Both the position numbers and the translations under genes were made by a program. Below, piece by piece: positions 9,158 to 17,929 of a stretch of 43,290 nt of DNA (position 1 is its first letter; each line of letters starts with the position of its first letter). The notes under the pieces are model-generated. The model had not been told where the DNA came from and did no database searches. It saw only the letters and a list, made by a program, of their open reading frames with translations. Source of the stretch: Kluyvera intermedia (lineage in GTDB: Bacteria > Pseudomonadota > Gammaproteobacteria > Enterobacterales > Enterobacteriaceae); the NCBI RefSeq assembly GCF_021440345.1, contig NZ_JAKCNS010000099.1:1-43290 (forward strand). The letters run 5' to 3'.

Positions 9158-10144
9158 TTAGCGGAAACGTTCGTCACGCCCGTGCGGTTCATCCAGATCC
9201 TGCCACGGCCCGATGGAGATAATGCCGGTCGGGTTGATGGTTTTGTGGCTGCGGAAATAGTGCGTGCGGATATGGTCAAAGTTGACGGTGTCCGCGATGC
9301 CCGGCATCTGGTAGATATCGCGCAGGAAGCCGTGCAGATTCAGATAGTCGCTGATGCGGTGTTTGTCGCACTTAAAGTGGGTGACATAGACCGGATCGAA
9401 ACGAATAAGCGTGGTCCACAGGCGGATATCGGCTTCGGTCAGCTGATTACCCGTCAGGTAGCGATGCTGTCCGAGGATCTTTTCTAGGCGGTCCAGCGAG
9501 CTAAAGACTTTCTCAACCGCTTCATCATAGGCGGCCTGGCTGGTGGCAAAACCGGCCTTGTAGACGCCGTTGTTCACGTTGTCGTAGATCCAGCCATTCA
9601 GCTCATCAATTTGTTCGCGCAGCGCAGGCGGGTAGTAGTCACCGGCTTTGGCCCCAAGTGAATCAAAGGCAGTGTTGAACATGCGAATGATTTCGGCTGA
9701 TTCGTTGCTGACGATAGTCTGGTTCTTTTTATCCCACAGCACCGGCACCGTCACGCGACCGGAATAGCCTGGATCGGCGTGTTGATAGAGTTGATAGAGA
9801 AACTGGTGTTGATAGAGCGCATCGCCCGTCGCCGCCGGGAAGTCAGCATCGAAAGTCCAGCCGTTTTCCAGCATCAGCGGATTGACGACGGAAACGGAGA
9901 TAAATGGCTCCAGTCCTTTGAGGGTTCTGAGAATTAGCGTGCGGTGCGCCCAAGGGCAGGCAAGAGAAACATATAGGTGATAGCGATCTTTCTCGGCGGC
10001 AAAGCCTGCGTTGCCGGTTGGACCGGGTTCGCCGTCGGCGGTCAGCCAGTTACGAAAGGCGGAGACTGAACGCTGGAAACGTCCACCGGTGGATTTGGTG
10101 TCATACCAGACGTCTTGCCAGACGCCATCGACTAATTGTCCCAT
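9158..10144 (-). CDS. yqjG: Glutathionyl-hydroquinone reductase YqjG
   Basis: Xi-class glutathione transferase that reduces glutathionyl-hydroquinones to hydroquinones using glutathione; cytoplasmic. It has 328 residues, as in E. coli. The catalytic cysteine is Cys63 in SLACPWAHRTL within the thioredoxin-like N-terminal half. The helical GST C-terminal domain contains YLTGNQLTEADIRLWTTLIR. It lies downstream of yqjF on the same strand but is separated from it by a strong hairpin, so it is probably transcribed separately or by read-through. A role in quinone detoxification fits the nearby YhaJ/YqjF pair. Confidence 0.95.
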   Translation of the reverse strand: MGQLVDGVWQDVWYDTKSTGGRFQRSVSAFRNWLTADGEPGPTGNAGFAAEKDRYHLYVSLACPWAHRTLILRTLKGLEPFISVSVVNPLMLENGWTFDADFPAATGDALYQHQFLYQLYQHADPGYSGRVTVPVLWDKKNQTIVSNESAEIIRMFNTAFDSLGAKAGDYYPPALREQIDELNGWIYDNVNNGVYKAGFATSQAAYDEAVEKVFSSLDRLEKILGQHRYLTGNQLTEADIRLWTTLIRFDPVYVTHFKCDKHRISDYLNLHGFLRDIYQMPGIADTVNFDHIRTHYFRSHKTINPTGIISIGPWQDLDEPHGRDERFR

Positions 10145-10203
10145 GATGTTCTCCTTTTAATACTGGGCGCGCTGTCGCTTGAGCTACGCCGAGTATAGAT
10201 AGC

Positions 10204-10231
10204 AAAAGCGAGGAGATATCTCCTCGCTTTT
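10204..10231. terminator. Bidirectional-type terminator between yqjF and yqjG
   Basis: GCGAGGAG-ATAT-CTCCTCGC is a perfect 20-nt palindrome (10208-10227) flanked by AAAA on one side and TTTT on the other, so it is a canonical terminator in both directions. For the minus-strand genes it ends yqjF. Confidence 0.9.
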
Positions 10232-10253
10232 TAGTTAACTCAGTATAGTGCGC

Positions 10254-10646
10254 TTACCACTTTTTATTCAGTACACGGTCGATACTGAATGCGCCTGGAC
10301 CGGTGATACCCAGCAGCAGGAAGCCGCCAGCGATGGTCAGGTTCTTCATGAACATCAGAGAGTTCATGCCTTCCGCAAAGTTGCTGTGGAAGATAAACGC
10401 GGTCAGCAGGGTGAAGCCTGCGGTGAACAGCGCAGTGGTACGGGTCAGGAAACCGAACAGAATCGCCAGACCGCCGCCGAACTCAAGCAGGATGGTCAGT
10501 GGCAGCAGGAACCCTGGGACGCCCATTGCTTCCATATACTGCTGTGTACCCGCATACCCGGTGATTTTGCCCCAGCCCGCTGTGATAAACAGAATAGGCA
10601 TCAGAATACGAGCAACCAGGAAACCAACATCTTCTAATTTTTTCAT
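10254..10646 (-). CDS. yqjF: DoxX-family inner-membrane protein YqjF
   Basis: DoxX/quinol-oxidase-subunit-like membrane protein of 130 residues, equal to E. coli YqjF. About four transmembrane segments are visible, beginning with VGFLVARILMPILFITAGWG; the stretch LEFGGGLAILFGFLTR is typical of the family. The Shine-Dalgarno GGAGAG precedes the ATG. In E. coli its promoter responds to nitroaromatic breakdown products through YhaJ. A 19-bp palindrome upstream (10697-10715) is a candidate site for such a regulator. The molecular activity is not established. Confidence 0.93.
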   Translation of the reverse strand: MKKLEDVGFLVARILMPILFITAGWGKITGYAGTQQYMEAMGVPGFLLPLTILLEFGGGLAILFGFLTRTTALFTAGFTLLTAFIFHSNFAEGMNSLMFMKNLTIAGGFLLLGITGPGAFSIDRVLNKKW

Positions 10647-10696
10647 CTTTCTCTCCAGAGAACCTTGCGGGTAGTTAAACCATATTATTGAGCGTT

Positions 10697-10715
10697 TACA
10701 CGTCGATAGCGTGTA
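10697..10715. promoter_or_regulatory. Palindromic candidate operator upstream of yqjF
   Basis: TACACG-N7-CGTGTA, a perfect 6-7-6 inverted repeat about 50 nt upstream of the yqjF start, with the T-N11-A geometry of LysR-type sites. YhaJ is the obvious candidate ligand (inference from E. coli). Confidence 0.45.
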
Positions 10716-10869
10716 TCTGCTGTCGATGGAGAGAAATATAACCGCGGTGTATCACAATTGTTAGCAAGGAAAACTATTGAACTTCTTCAAAGAATCTGAG
10801 CAACGATGTATGGCAGCGAGTGGATTGATGGGGAATATCGGTATGGGGTGTACTAGCAAGCGGGCAGGA

Positions 10870-10905
10870 CTTAGCAAGGGTATTTAGTGAAATACCCTTG
10901 CTAAG
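10870..10905. repeat. Long perfect stem-loop downstream of yqjK
   Basis: A 16-bp perfect inverted repeat (arms 10870-10885 and 10890-10905) with an AGTG tetraloop, between yqjF and the end of yqjK. It has no following T-tract on either strand, so it is not a standard intrinsic terminator. It could protect the 3' end of the yqjCDEK transcript. Confidence 0.75.
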
Positions 10906-10930
10906 ATACCGGGGTAATTAACGCAACGGC

Positions 10931-11212
10931 TTAGCGCAGCAGGTTTTTGGCCATGCGCCAGGTGCTCCAGATGCCAAGGCCGCGACGGGCCCAGCGCACC
11001 AGAAACCGGGGATGACGCAGTGAAACCACGGCCATGGCGCTGCTGGCGACAATCGCCCACGAGCGCAAACTGACAAGTTTGCTCCAGCCACGGTCGTAGA
11101 CCTCGGTGGCATCGAGCCAGTCGCGGCGGGTAGCGATTAAATCGAGCCGCTGCTGCTGAATTTCCCGCAGCAGAAAGGCTTTGCGTTCCTCTCGCGCCTG
11201 TCGTGGATTCAT
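10931..11212 (-). CDS. yqjK: YqjK-like small membrane-associated protein
   Basis: A 93-residue protein matching the YqjK family (E. coli 99 residues). It has a charged N-terminus (ARAE-like NPRQAREERKAFLLREIQQQ), one moderately hydrophobic segment (SWAIVASSAMAVVSL, about residues 51-65) and a basic C-terminus. Its ATG overlaps the stop codon of yqjE by four bases (ATGA type), so translation is coupled. It is the last gene of yqjC-D-E-K. Function unknown; the operon is stress-associated in E. coli. Confidence 0.88.
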   Translation of the reverse strand: MNPRQAREERKAFLLREIQQQRLDLIATRRDWLDATEVYDRGWSKLVSLRSWAIVASSAMAVVSLRHPRFLVRWARRGLGIWSTWRMAKNLLR

Positions 11213-11607
11213 GGCTTATCATCCTCCAGCAGAGCACGATCGTTTGCCAGCTCATGGCGCGTGTGGCGCAGCAGCGTTGAACGACGGGCCTTACGTATTG
11301 TCCAGACTCCGCCAATCAATGCCAACAAGAGCAGCGTGCCGGTGGTTGCCATCATCACGTGTAAACGATACTGCGGATCAACCGCCCAGATGACCAACAC
11401 CAGCAGGCTCATCAGGCCGAAAGCGGTAAACAGCAGGGTAAGCCCTGCCATTAACAGCAGTTGGATGAGGTTAGCTTTCTCCTCTTCCAGCTCGACGACC
11501 GCTAATCGCAGCCGCGTTTCCACCATCTGCACCGCAAGGGTGACGATACGCTGACCCATGCCCAGGATATTCTTTCCCGGGCCTTGTGCGTGGTGAGAAT
11601 CGTTCAT
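11209..11607 (-). CDS. yqjE: DUF1469 (phage holin III-like) membrane protein YqjE
   Basis: Inner-membrane protein of 132 residues (E. coli YqjE 134). The start MNDSHHAQGPGK was preferred to an upstream ATG because it matches the family and lies just two bases beyond the yqjD stop. Two transmembrane segments occupy about residues 48-72 and 80-102, preceded by an amphipathic helix (RLRLAVVELEEEKANL). The C-terminal tail is charged. In E. coli YqjE accompanies YqjD at the membrane. It overlaps yqjK by four bases. Confidence 0.9.
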   Translation of the reverse strand: MNDSHHAQGPGKNILGMGQRIVTLAVQMVETRLRLAVVELEEEKANLIQLLLMAGLTLLFTAFGLMSLLVLVIWAVDPQYRLHVMMATTGTLLLLALIGGVWTIRKARRSTLLRHTRHELANDRALLEDDKP

Positions 11608-11609
11608 GC

Positions 11610-11915
11610 TTAACGACGGGTCAGCAGAACGCCCAGTACCAGGCCTACGGCTGCACCGATACCGACGCCGGTCCACGGATTTTCACGCACGTAGCCATCG
11701 GCTTTAGCCGCAGCTTCACGCGTTTGTTTTGCCAGCGCGTCGCTGGTTTCGCCCAGACGGTCGCGGCTCTCTTTCAGCGCGCTTTCCGCTTTGCTGCGCA
11801 GCTTGCTTAACTCTTCCTTGGATTTATCGGTGGAAGTATTCAGGACTTCTTCCAGGGTATCGGACAGGGCTTTGAGCTCTGCACGTAACTGTTCTGATGT
11901 CGAATCTTTAGCCAT
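11610..11915 (-). CDS. yqjD: DUF883 ribosome-associated membrane protein YqjD
   Basis: A 101-residue tail-anchored protein, the same length as E. coli YqjD, which binds stationary-phase ribosomes and tethers them to the inner membrane. The N-terminal ~80 residues are highly charged and probably coiled coil (SEQLRAELKALSDTLEEVL). The C-terminal ENPWTGVGIGAAVGLVLGVL is the membrane anchor, ending in TRR. The start MAKDSTSEQ was chosen by family alignment; AGGAGA lies upstream. It sits between yqjC and yqjE in a tightly spaced operon. Confidence 0.93.
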   Translation of the reverse strand: MAKDSTSEQLRAELKALSDTLEEVLNTSTDKSKEELSKLRSKAESALKESRDRLGETSDALAKQTREAAAKADGYVRENPWTGVGIGAAVGLVLGVLLTRR

Positions 11916-11941
11916 CGTATCTCTCCTGTAAGGGTTTTGAC

Positions 11942-12310
11942 TCAATACGCGCGGGATTCCAGCGCGTTAAGTTCTTGCTGGGCTTCTTTAAGCTTACGCT
12001 CACGTTTAGCCACTTTGTCCGCACTTCCAGTCTGTTTCGCTTCCTTCAGATCCTGCTCGCGCTCGCGAATTTCATCTTTCTGGTCAGCGATTTTTTCCTG
12101 ATGATCGGCGCGTAGTTTGCTGTCAGTACAGTGAGCTTTCACTTCACTCAGCGCTTTTTTCAGACCGTCGATACGGTGTTGATTGTTATGCTTCTCGGCA
12201 TAGCCAATCTCGCGCTGGATGTCTTGCTCTTTTTCCTGACACAGTGATGTTGCTGCAGCGCTCGCGCTAAGCGAAGCGAGAGTGAGCGCAAGTACGATGC
12301 GGTATTTCAT
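11942..12310 (-). CDS. yqjC: DUF1090 periplasmic protein YqjC
   Basis: Secreted protein of 122 residues, as in E. coli YqjC. The signal peptide is MKYRIVLALTLASLSASAAA with cleavage near residue 20. The mature part is almost entirely helical and charged (HQEKIADQKDEIREREQDL) and probably forms a coiled coil, with cysteines at CQEKEQD and AHCTDS. The start was set at MKYRI because the longer frame would bury the signal peptide. First gene of yqjC-D-E-K, 26 nt upstream of yqjD. Function unknown. Confidence 0.92.
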   Translation of the reverse strand: MKYRIVLALTLASLSASAAATSLCQEKEQDIQREIGYAEKHNNQHRIDGLKKALSEVKAHCTDSKLRADHQEKIADQKDEIREREQDLKEAKQTGSADKVAKRERKLKEAQQELNALESRAY

Positions 12311-12414
12311 GTATGAGCCTTCCATTGTGCGAAGTACATCTATTATGTACTTTTCCCAGTTTGTGAGTAGCGGCGTTGCCACATTCACAACACTAAGCAT
12401 AGTAAGTAAATTAC

Positions 12415-12434
12415 AAAATCACCAAAGTCGGTGA
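12415..12434 (-). terminator. Weak hairpin downstream of mzrA
   Basis: A 5-bp stem TCACC/GGTGA followed on the minus strand by TTTT, 25 nt past the mzrA stop. The stem is short, so it is only a tentative terminator separating mzrA from yqjC. Confidence 0.4.
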
Positions 12435-12458
12435 AATTATTCAGAATCCTGGAAGTGG

Positions 12459-12839
12459 CTAACCAAATCGATGAGAGGTATCACGAAGAAGGGACAGCCA
12501 GCTTGCCGGATCGGTATCTTCATCCTGCAGGGCGATTACGTACACATGCGGCAGCGTGCTATCCAGAACGCGTTTTGCCGCCGCGCTTTGTTCGCTGGAT
12601 TCAAAGGTAATGAGTAGCGCATTGTCCTGCGGGGTGATGCTTTTAAAACGAATGCCGTTGGCGTCCAGGTGGTGCGAGATGGAGAAGCCATCGGGCATGT
12701 TGGCCTGGTTCATTGGGCGGATCGCCAGCGTGGACTCTTCGCGCTGAAGCGCAGCCCACAGCCAGAGCATGATGCATAACATCAGCATCACGCTCAGGCT
12801 GAGTGCGAATCGGCGGATCAGAATGTGGTTAGACCCCAT
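12459..12839 (-). CDS. mzrA: EnvZ/OmpR modulator protein MzrA
   Basis: Small inner-membrane protein of 126 residues (E. coli 127). In E. coli it binds the sensor kinase EnvZ and links the Cpx and EnvZ/OmpR envelope systems. A short basic N-terminus (GSNHILIRRF) is followed by one transmembrane helix at about residues 12-31 and a periplasmic domain with ISHHLDANGIRFKSITPQDN. The gene begins two bases past the end of yqjA, consistent with the yqjA-mzrA operon. Confidence 0.93.
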   Translation of the reverse strand: MGSNHILIRRFALSLSVMLMLCIMLWLWAALQREESTLAIRPMNQANMPDGFSISHHLDANGIRFKSITPQDNALLITFESSEQSAAAKRVLDSTLPHVYVIALQDEDTDPASWLSLLRDTSHRFG

Positions 12840-12841
12840 AA

Positions 12842-13504
12842 TTACCCTCGATTACCGTATTTTTTCTTCCACACCACGGCCAGTGAGCCTATCAAGCCAA
12901 ATACCAGCAGCACGACCGGCAGCAGCATCAGGCATGACATCAGCGCGTCTTCATACTTCTGGAAGACGGAGGTTTTACCAAGCAGATAGCCCAGAGTCGT
13001 CAGAATCAGAACCCACAGCAGGCCGCTCATCCAGTTGAAGAACTGGAAGCGAGCGTTATTCAGCCCGGAAAGACCAGCAATGGTCGGTAACAAGGTACGG
13101 ACGAAGGCAATAAAGCGGCCCACCAACAGGGCGGAAAGGCCGTGTTTGTGGAACAGATGGTGCGCGCGTTGGTGGTAGTGGGCGGGAAGATGCGATAGCC
13201 AGTTTTGGACGATACGCGTATTGCCGAGCCATTTGCCCTGGATGTAACTCACCCAGCAGCCGAGGCTGGCGGCGACAGTCAGAAGGAAGACGGTTTGCGG
13301 GAAGCCCATTGCCCCTTTGGCAATCAGCACACCGACGAGCACCAGCAGGCTATCACCCGGCAGGAAGGCAGCCGGCAGTAGACCGTTCTCAAGGAACAGA
13401 ATCATAAATAAGACAAAATAGAGCATACCAATCATGGATGGATTAGCGAGAGTCTCGAAATCCTGGCTCCATAAGGCATTTAAGAGTTGGGTTAGTAGTT
13501 CCAT
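12842..13504 (-). CDS. yqjA: DedA-family membrane protein YqjA
   Basis: DedA-family inner-membrane protein of 220 residues, as in E. coli. The family is proton-motive-force dependent and implicated in lipid flipping, envelope homeostasis and alkaline/drug tolerance. Residues essential in E. coli YqjA are all present at the same positions: Glu39 (FLENG), Asp51 (PGDS), Arg130 and Arg136 ([12 protein letters not shown]). About four to five hydrophobic segments are visible. First gene of yqjA-mzrA; the promoter must lie in the gap to exuR. Confidence 0.95.
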   Translation of the reverse strand: MELLTQLLNALWSQDFETLANPSMIGMLYFVLFMILFLENGLLPAAFLPGDSLLVLVGVLIAKGAMGFPQTVFLLTVAASLGCWVSYIQGKWLGNTRIVQNWLSHLPAHYHQRAHHLFHKHGLSALLVGRFIAFVRTLLPTIAGLSGLNNARFQFFNWMSGLLWVLILTTLGYLLGKTSVFQKYEDALMSCLMLLPVVLLVFGLIGSLAVVWKKKYGNRG

Positions 13505-13743
13505 TCACGATTCCTGGTACATCGATTAACGTAATGCCTGAACGCGCTGCGATATCTTCGCTGTTTTTATTTTAATAGCATCGCGGTAAATGCGCGCTGA
13601 ACAGTCCTTGTTTTGGCAAAAAATGTGCAAAACGACAAATTGCATTCAATTGTAACAAATGGTCTGGTTTCTCGTCACAGAAATTGCAATTTGTTGCAGA
13701 CTGATTTTGCGGCTTAGCGCGGGGAGAGGCTAGGGGATTTACA
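13505..13743. promoter_or_regulatory. yqjA upstream region with a 10-bp inverted repeat
   Basis: About 240 nt of AT-rich DNA that must hold the yqjA-mzrA promoter. The only clear structure is an inverted repeat ACAAATTGCA (13635-13644) / TGCAATTTGT (13685-13694) with a 40-nt spacer. It is too widely spaced for a tight hairpin and looks more like paired binding half-sites. No gene is seen. Confidence 0.4.
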
Positions 13744-13777
13744 AAGGCTTACCCACACTGAAAGTCGGGCAAGCCTT
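13744..13777 (-). terminator. Probable terminator of exuR
   Basis: An 11-bp stem with one G-T wobble (arms 13744-13754 and 13767-13777) and a 12-nt loop, about 40 nt past the exuR stop. On the minus strand the stem runs into CCTTTGTAAAT, a poor but U-containing tail. Confidence 0.6.
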
Positions 13778-13819
13778 ATAGAGATTTCAACGGTTTCGCG
13801 TAGCGCGGAAAGGGGGGGG

Positions 13820-14596
13820 TTATTTACCGCCGATGGCTACGGTATCAAGGTGGACAACCGGGTTTTCCGCAAACAGATAACGGTCGGCGTTGAACTCGAA
13901 ATCATCGCTGGTTTCATTGAATAACATCAGCTTAGTGTTTTCGAGGTGCTGCCACATGGCGATTTTGGCCGCATGCGGATCTTTACGAATCAACGCTTTT
14001 AATATTTGGTCGTGATCGTCACACCAGTTATCGACGGTACGCGCATCGATATGGTCATGCAGTTTTTTCCAGTACGGGTTATGCACGCGCTGGGTCCACA
14101 TTTTTTCGACAATCGCGGCGAGCGCGGTATTTTGCGTGGCTAGCGCGACCTGCACGTGGAACTGGAGATCCCACTCTGAATCGCGGAAGCACTTCTCTTT
14201 GCGCGCTTTTTCCTGGATCTCCATCAGTTTCATGATGTCCTGCTTGGTGACCTGGGTCGCGGCAAATTCGGCTATGTTGCTTTCAATCAGCTGGCGAGCC
14301 TGCAGCAGTTCAAACGGACCGTAGTTGGCAAACTCCAGGTTTTCATCTGGCGCCTGATGGTATTTGGCTTGATTGGAAATGACATGGATGCCTGAGCCCT
14401 TGCGGACTTCAACGTACCCTTCCACTTCCAGCATGATAATGGCTTCGCGGACCACCGTACGACTCACGCTCTTTTCATCGGCAATGAAGCGCTCAGCAGG
14501 CAGTTTATCGCCCACAAGGTAAACCCCTTGCTCAATGCGCTCTTTTAACTCAGCGGCAAGTTGCTGATACAAACGGCGGACATCGGTGATTTCCAT
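13820..14596 (-). CDS. exuR: Hexuronate regulon repressor ExuR
   Basis: GntR-family (FadR subfamily) repressor of hexuronate use, 258 residues, as in E. coli. The start [12 protein letters not shown] was chosen by family alignment over an in-frame upstream ATG. The winged helix occupies about residues 8-75 ([34 protein letters not shown]). The helical FCD effector domain follows, with the metal-ligand-type [10 protein letters not shown] and [16 protein letters not shown]. It should repress exuT and uxaCA until galacturonate or tagaturonate is present; two candidate operators lie between exuT and uxaC. Confidence 0.95.
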   Translation of the reverse strand: MEITDVRRLYQQLAAELKERIEQGVYLVGDKLPAERFIADEKSVSRTVVREAIIMLEVEGYVEVRKGSGIHVISNQAKYHQAPDENLEFANYGPFELLQARQLIESNIAEFAATQVTKQDIMKLMEIQEKARKEKCFRDSEWDLQFHVQVALATQNTALAAIVEKMWTQRVHNPYWKKLHDHIDARTVDNWCDDHDQILKALIRKDPHAAKIAMWQHLENTKLMLFNETSDDFEFNADRYLFAENPVVHLDTVAIGGK

Positions 14597-14669
14597 ATGC
14601 TCTCCAGGCAGGGTACGGCAGATTAAATTTGTTATACCACTTTTACGCACAGCTAACCACAATTAGCAA

Positions 14670-14699
14670 TGAAAAAAGCCGCCTGAATCAAGGCGGCTT
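14670..14699 (-). terminator. Terminator of exuT
   Basis: 9-bp stem AAGCCGCCT/AGGCGGCTT with a 6-nt loop, followed on the minus strand by TTTTTTC. It lies 26 nt past the exuT stop and upstream of exuR, separating the two transcripts. Confidence 0.9.
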
Positions 14700-14725
14700 G
14701 AGAGAAAAAAGACATCAGGAATCGA

Positions 14726-16030
14726 TTAGTTTTGCGTTGCCTGCTGCGTCGGGTGATGGCTATCCGATTCGCCATCGTCCGCCTGTTTGTTCTGCAGGAC
14801 GGTCCAGATAACCAGCGCACCTAACAGGTCGAAGATAGCCAGTACGGCAAACAGCGGGCTGAAGCCAATGGTATCGGCCAGCGCACCGACCACCAGAGCA
14901 AACATGGTACTTGCCATCCATGCCGCCATCCCGGTTAAACCGTTGGCGGTAGCCACTTCGTTACGACCGAATACATCGGAAGAGAGCGTAATTAGCGCGC
15001 CGGACAGGGACTGGTGAGCAAAGCCACCAAGGCACAGCAGGGCGATAGCAATATAAGGACTGGTGAACAGGCCGATCATCCCAGGGCCAATCATCAGCAG
15101 TGCGCCCATGGTGACAACCATTTTACGCGAAACAATCAGGTTAACGCCGAACCAGCGCTGGAACAGCGGCGGCAAATAACCACCCAGTACGCAGCCTACG
15201 TCAGCAAACAGCATTGGCATCCATGCAAACATAGCGATTTCTTTCAGATCAAAGCCATACACTTTGAACATGAACAGTGGGATCCAGGCGTTGAAAGTAC
15301 CCCAGGCTGGTTCTGCCAGGAAACGTGGCAGTGCGATACCCCAGAAGCGACGGGTCTGAATAATCTGCCACGGCGACATTTTCTTACCGTTGTTGGTCTG
15401 GTGCTGTGCTTCCTGACCACCAATGATGTAATCGCGTTCTTCGTCAGTTAATTTCTTCTGATCGCGTGGGTGTTTGTAGAAGATGAGCCAGGACATCGCC
15501 CAAATGAAGCTCAGTACGCCAGAGATGATGAACGCCATCTGCCAGCTGTGCATCACGATAGCCCAGACGACCAGCGGTGGAGCAATCATACCGCCGATAG
15601 AAGAACCGACGTTGAAGTAGCCCACTGCAATAGAACGCTCTTTCGCCGGGAACCACTCGGAGCTCGCTTTCAGACCCGCAGGGATCATCGCCGCTTCTGC
15701 GGCACCGACTGCACCACGGGCAATCGCCAGGCCACCCCAGCTGCCTGCCAGCGCGGTAGCGCCGCAGAATACAGCCCAGGCAACGGCGAAGAAGGCGTAG
15801 CCAATTTTGGTACCCAGAACGTCCAGCACATAGCCCGCAACGGGCTGCATGACGGTGTAAGCTGCGGAGTAAGCAGCGATGATGTACGAATATTGCTGTG
15901 TGGAAATATGCAGCTCAGCCATTAAGGTTGGCGCCGCTGCCGCCACGGTATTACGTGTCAGGTATCCTAGCACGGTGCCCATCGTCACCAGTGCAATCAT
16001 GTACCAACGTAATCCTTTAATTTTACGCAT
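14726..16030 (-). CDS. exuT: Hexuronate/proton symporter ExuT
   Basis: Major facilitator superfamily transporter of the anion:cation symporter family that imports galacturonate and glucuronate. The protein has 434 residues with twelve predicted membrane helices. The family motif near the first loop is GYVLDVLGTKIGYAFF, and the acidic/aromatic N-terminus GLRWYMIALVTMGTVLGYLTRN is diagnostic. The hydrophilic C-terminal tail is rich in Asp, His and Gln. It is divergent from uxaC across a 472-nt regulatory region. Confidence 0.94.
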   Translation of the reverse strand: MRKIKGLRWYMIALVTMGTVLGYLTRNTVAAAAPTLMAELHISTQQYSYIIAAYSAAYTVMQPVAGYVLDVLGTKIGYAFFAVAWAVFCGATALAGSWGGLAIARGAVGAAEAAMIPAGLKASSEWFPAKERSIAVGYFNVGSSIGGMIAPPLVVWAIVMHSWQMAFIISGVLSFIWAMSWLIFYKHPRDQKKLTDEERDYIIGGQEAQHQTNNGKKMSPWQIIQTRRFWGIALPRFLAEPAWGTFNAWIPLFMFKVYGFDLKEIAMFAWMPMLFADVGCVLGGYLPPLFQRWFGVNLIVSRKMVVTMGALLMIGPGMIGLFTSPYIAIALLCLGGFAHQSLSGALITLSSDVFGRNEVATANGLTGMAAWMASTMFALVVGALADTIGFSPLFAVLAIFDLLGALVIWTVLQNKQADDGESDSHHPTQQATQN

Positions 16031-16253
16031 GTAAACCTCATCGTTTTGTTATCTCTGCGGGGTTCGCAGCCATCACCCTGTGCCAGGAGATGATGTTTTT
16101 TCGAAGGGCTTACCGAGGACGTGAATCCCGGTACGGCCCGAACTTGCCATTAGTACGTGTGCTGAATTCGGTATCCGTACCGCTAAATCAGGTGTCTGTA
16201 TCGACCACTGCTAATGCATTGTGTCTGTGTATGTATTCGACGGGGGGCAAGAT

Positions 16254-16271
16254 AACTTGTCATACAACTTT
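16254..16271. promoter_or_regulatory. Candidate ExuR/UxuR operator 1
   Basis: AACTTGTCATACAACTTT agrees at 13 of 18 positions with the remembered ExuR/UxuR consensus palindrome (AAATTGGTATACCAATTT). It is nearer the middle of the divergent region and could serve exuT. Confidence 0.5.
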
Positions 16272-16433
16272 AAAAGGTGAATACCGTCACAAAAGAGGTA
16301 TTTTCCATAGTGTTTAAGGGGTAGATAAGGCAGGCCAGTACTGGCGCGGCTTGCAGCTCATTTTTGCCAGTTTTATTGTCATTTTTTGTCAGCGTTTATT
16401 GATCTAACTCACGAAAAAATCGTCGGTCCAATG

Positions 16434-16451
16434 AAATTGGTGTGATAACTT
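16434..16451. promoter_or_regulatory. Candidate ExuR/UxuR operator 2
   Basis: AAATTGGTGTGATAACTT matches 13 of 18 consensus positions, including the whole left half-site AAATTGGT. It ends about 50 nt before the uxaC start, where it could block uxaCA transcription. An overlapping CCAAT-GAA-ATTGG repeat (16428-16440) is also present. Confidence 0.55.
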
Positions 16452-16469
16452 TGTCGGCATTACAGATAA

Positions 16470-17915
<1,446 letters not shown>

Positions 17916-17929
17916 GGTCTGGGGTTGGT

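Noticed and set aside
13738-13752. CpxR-like box (minus strand GTAAG-N5-GTAAA) upstream of yqjA-mzrA, a known Cpx target in E. coli
   Set aside because: It overlaps the 3' arm of the exuR terminator hairpin (13744-13777) and is more than 230 nt from yqjA, so the match is better explained by the terminator.
16090-16317. 75-codon open frame in the exuT/uxaC intergenic region
   Set aside because: No Shine-Dalgarno, no family features, and it lies across a candidate ExuR operator; treated as chance.
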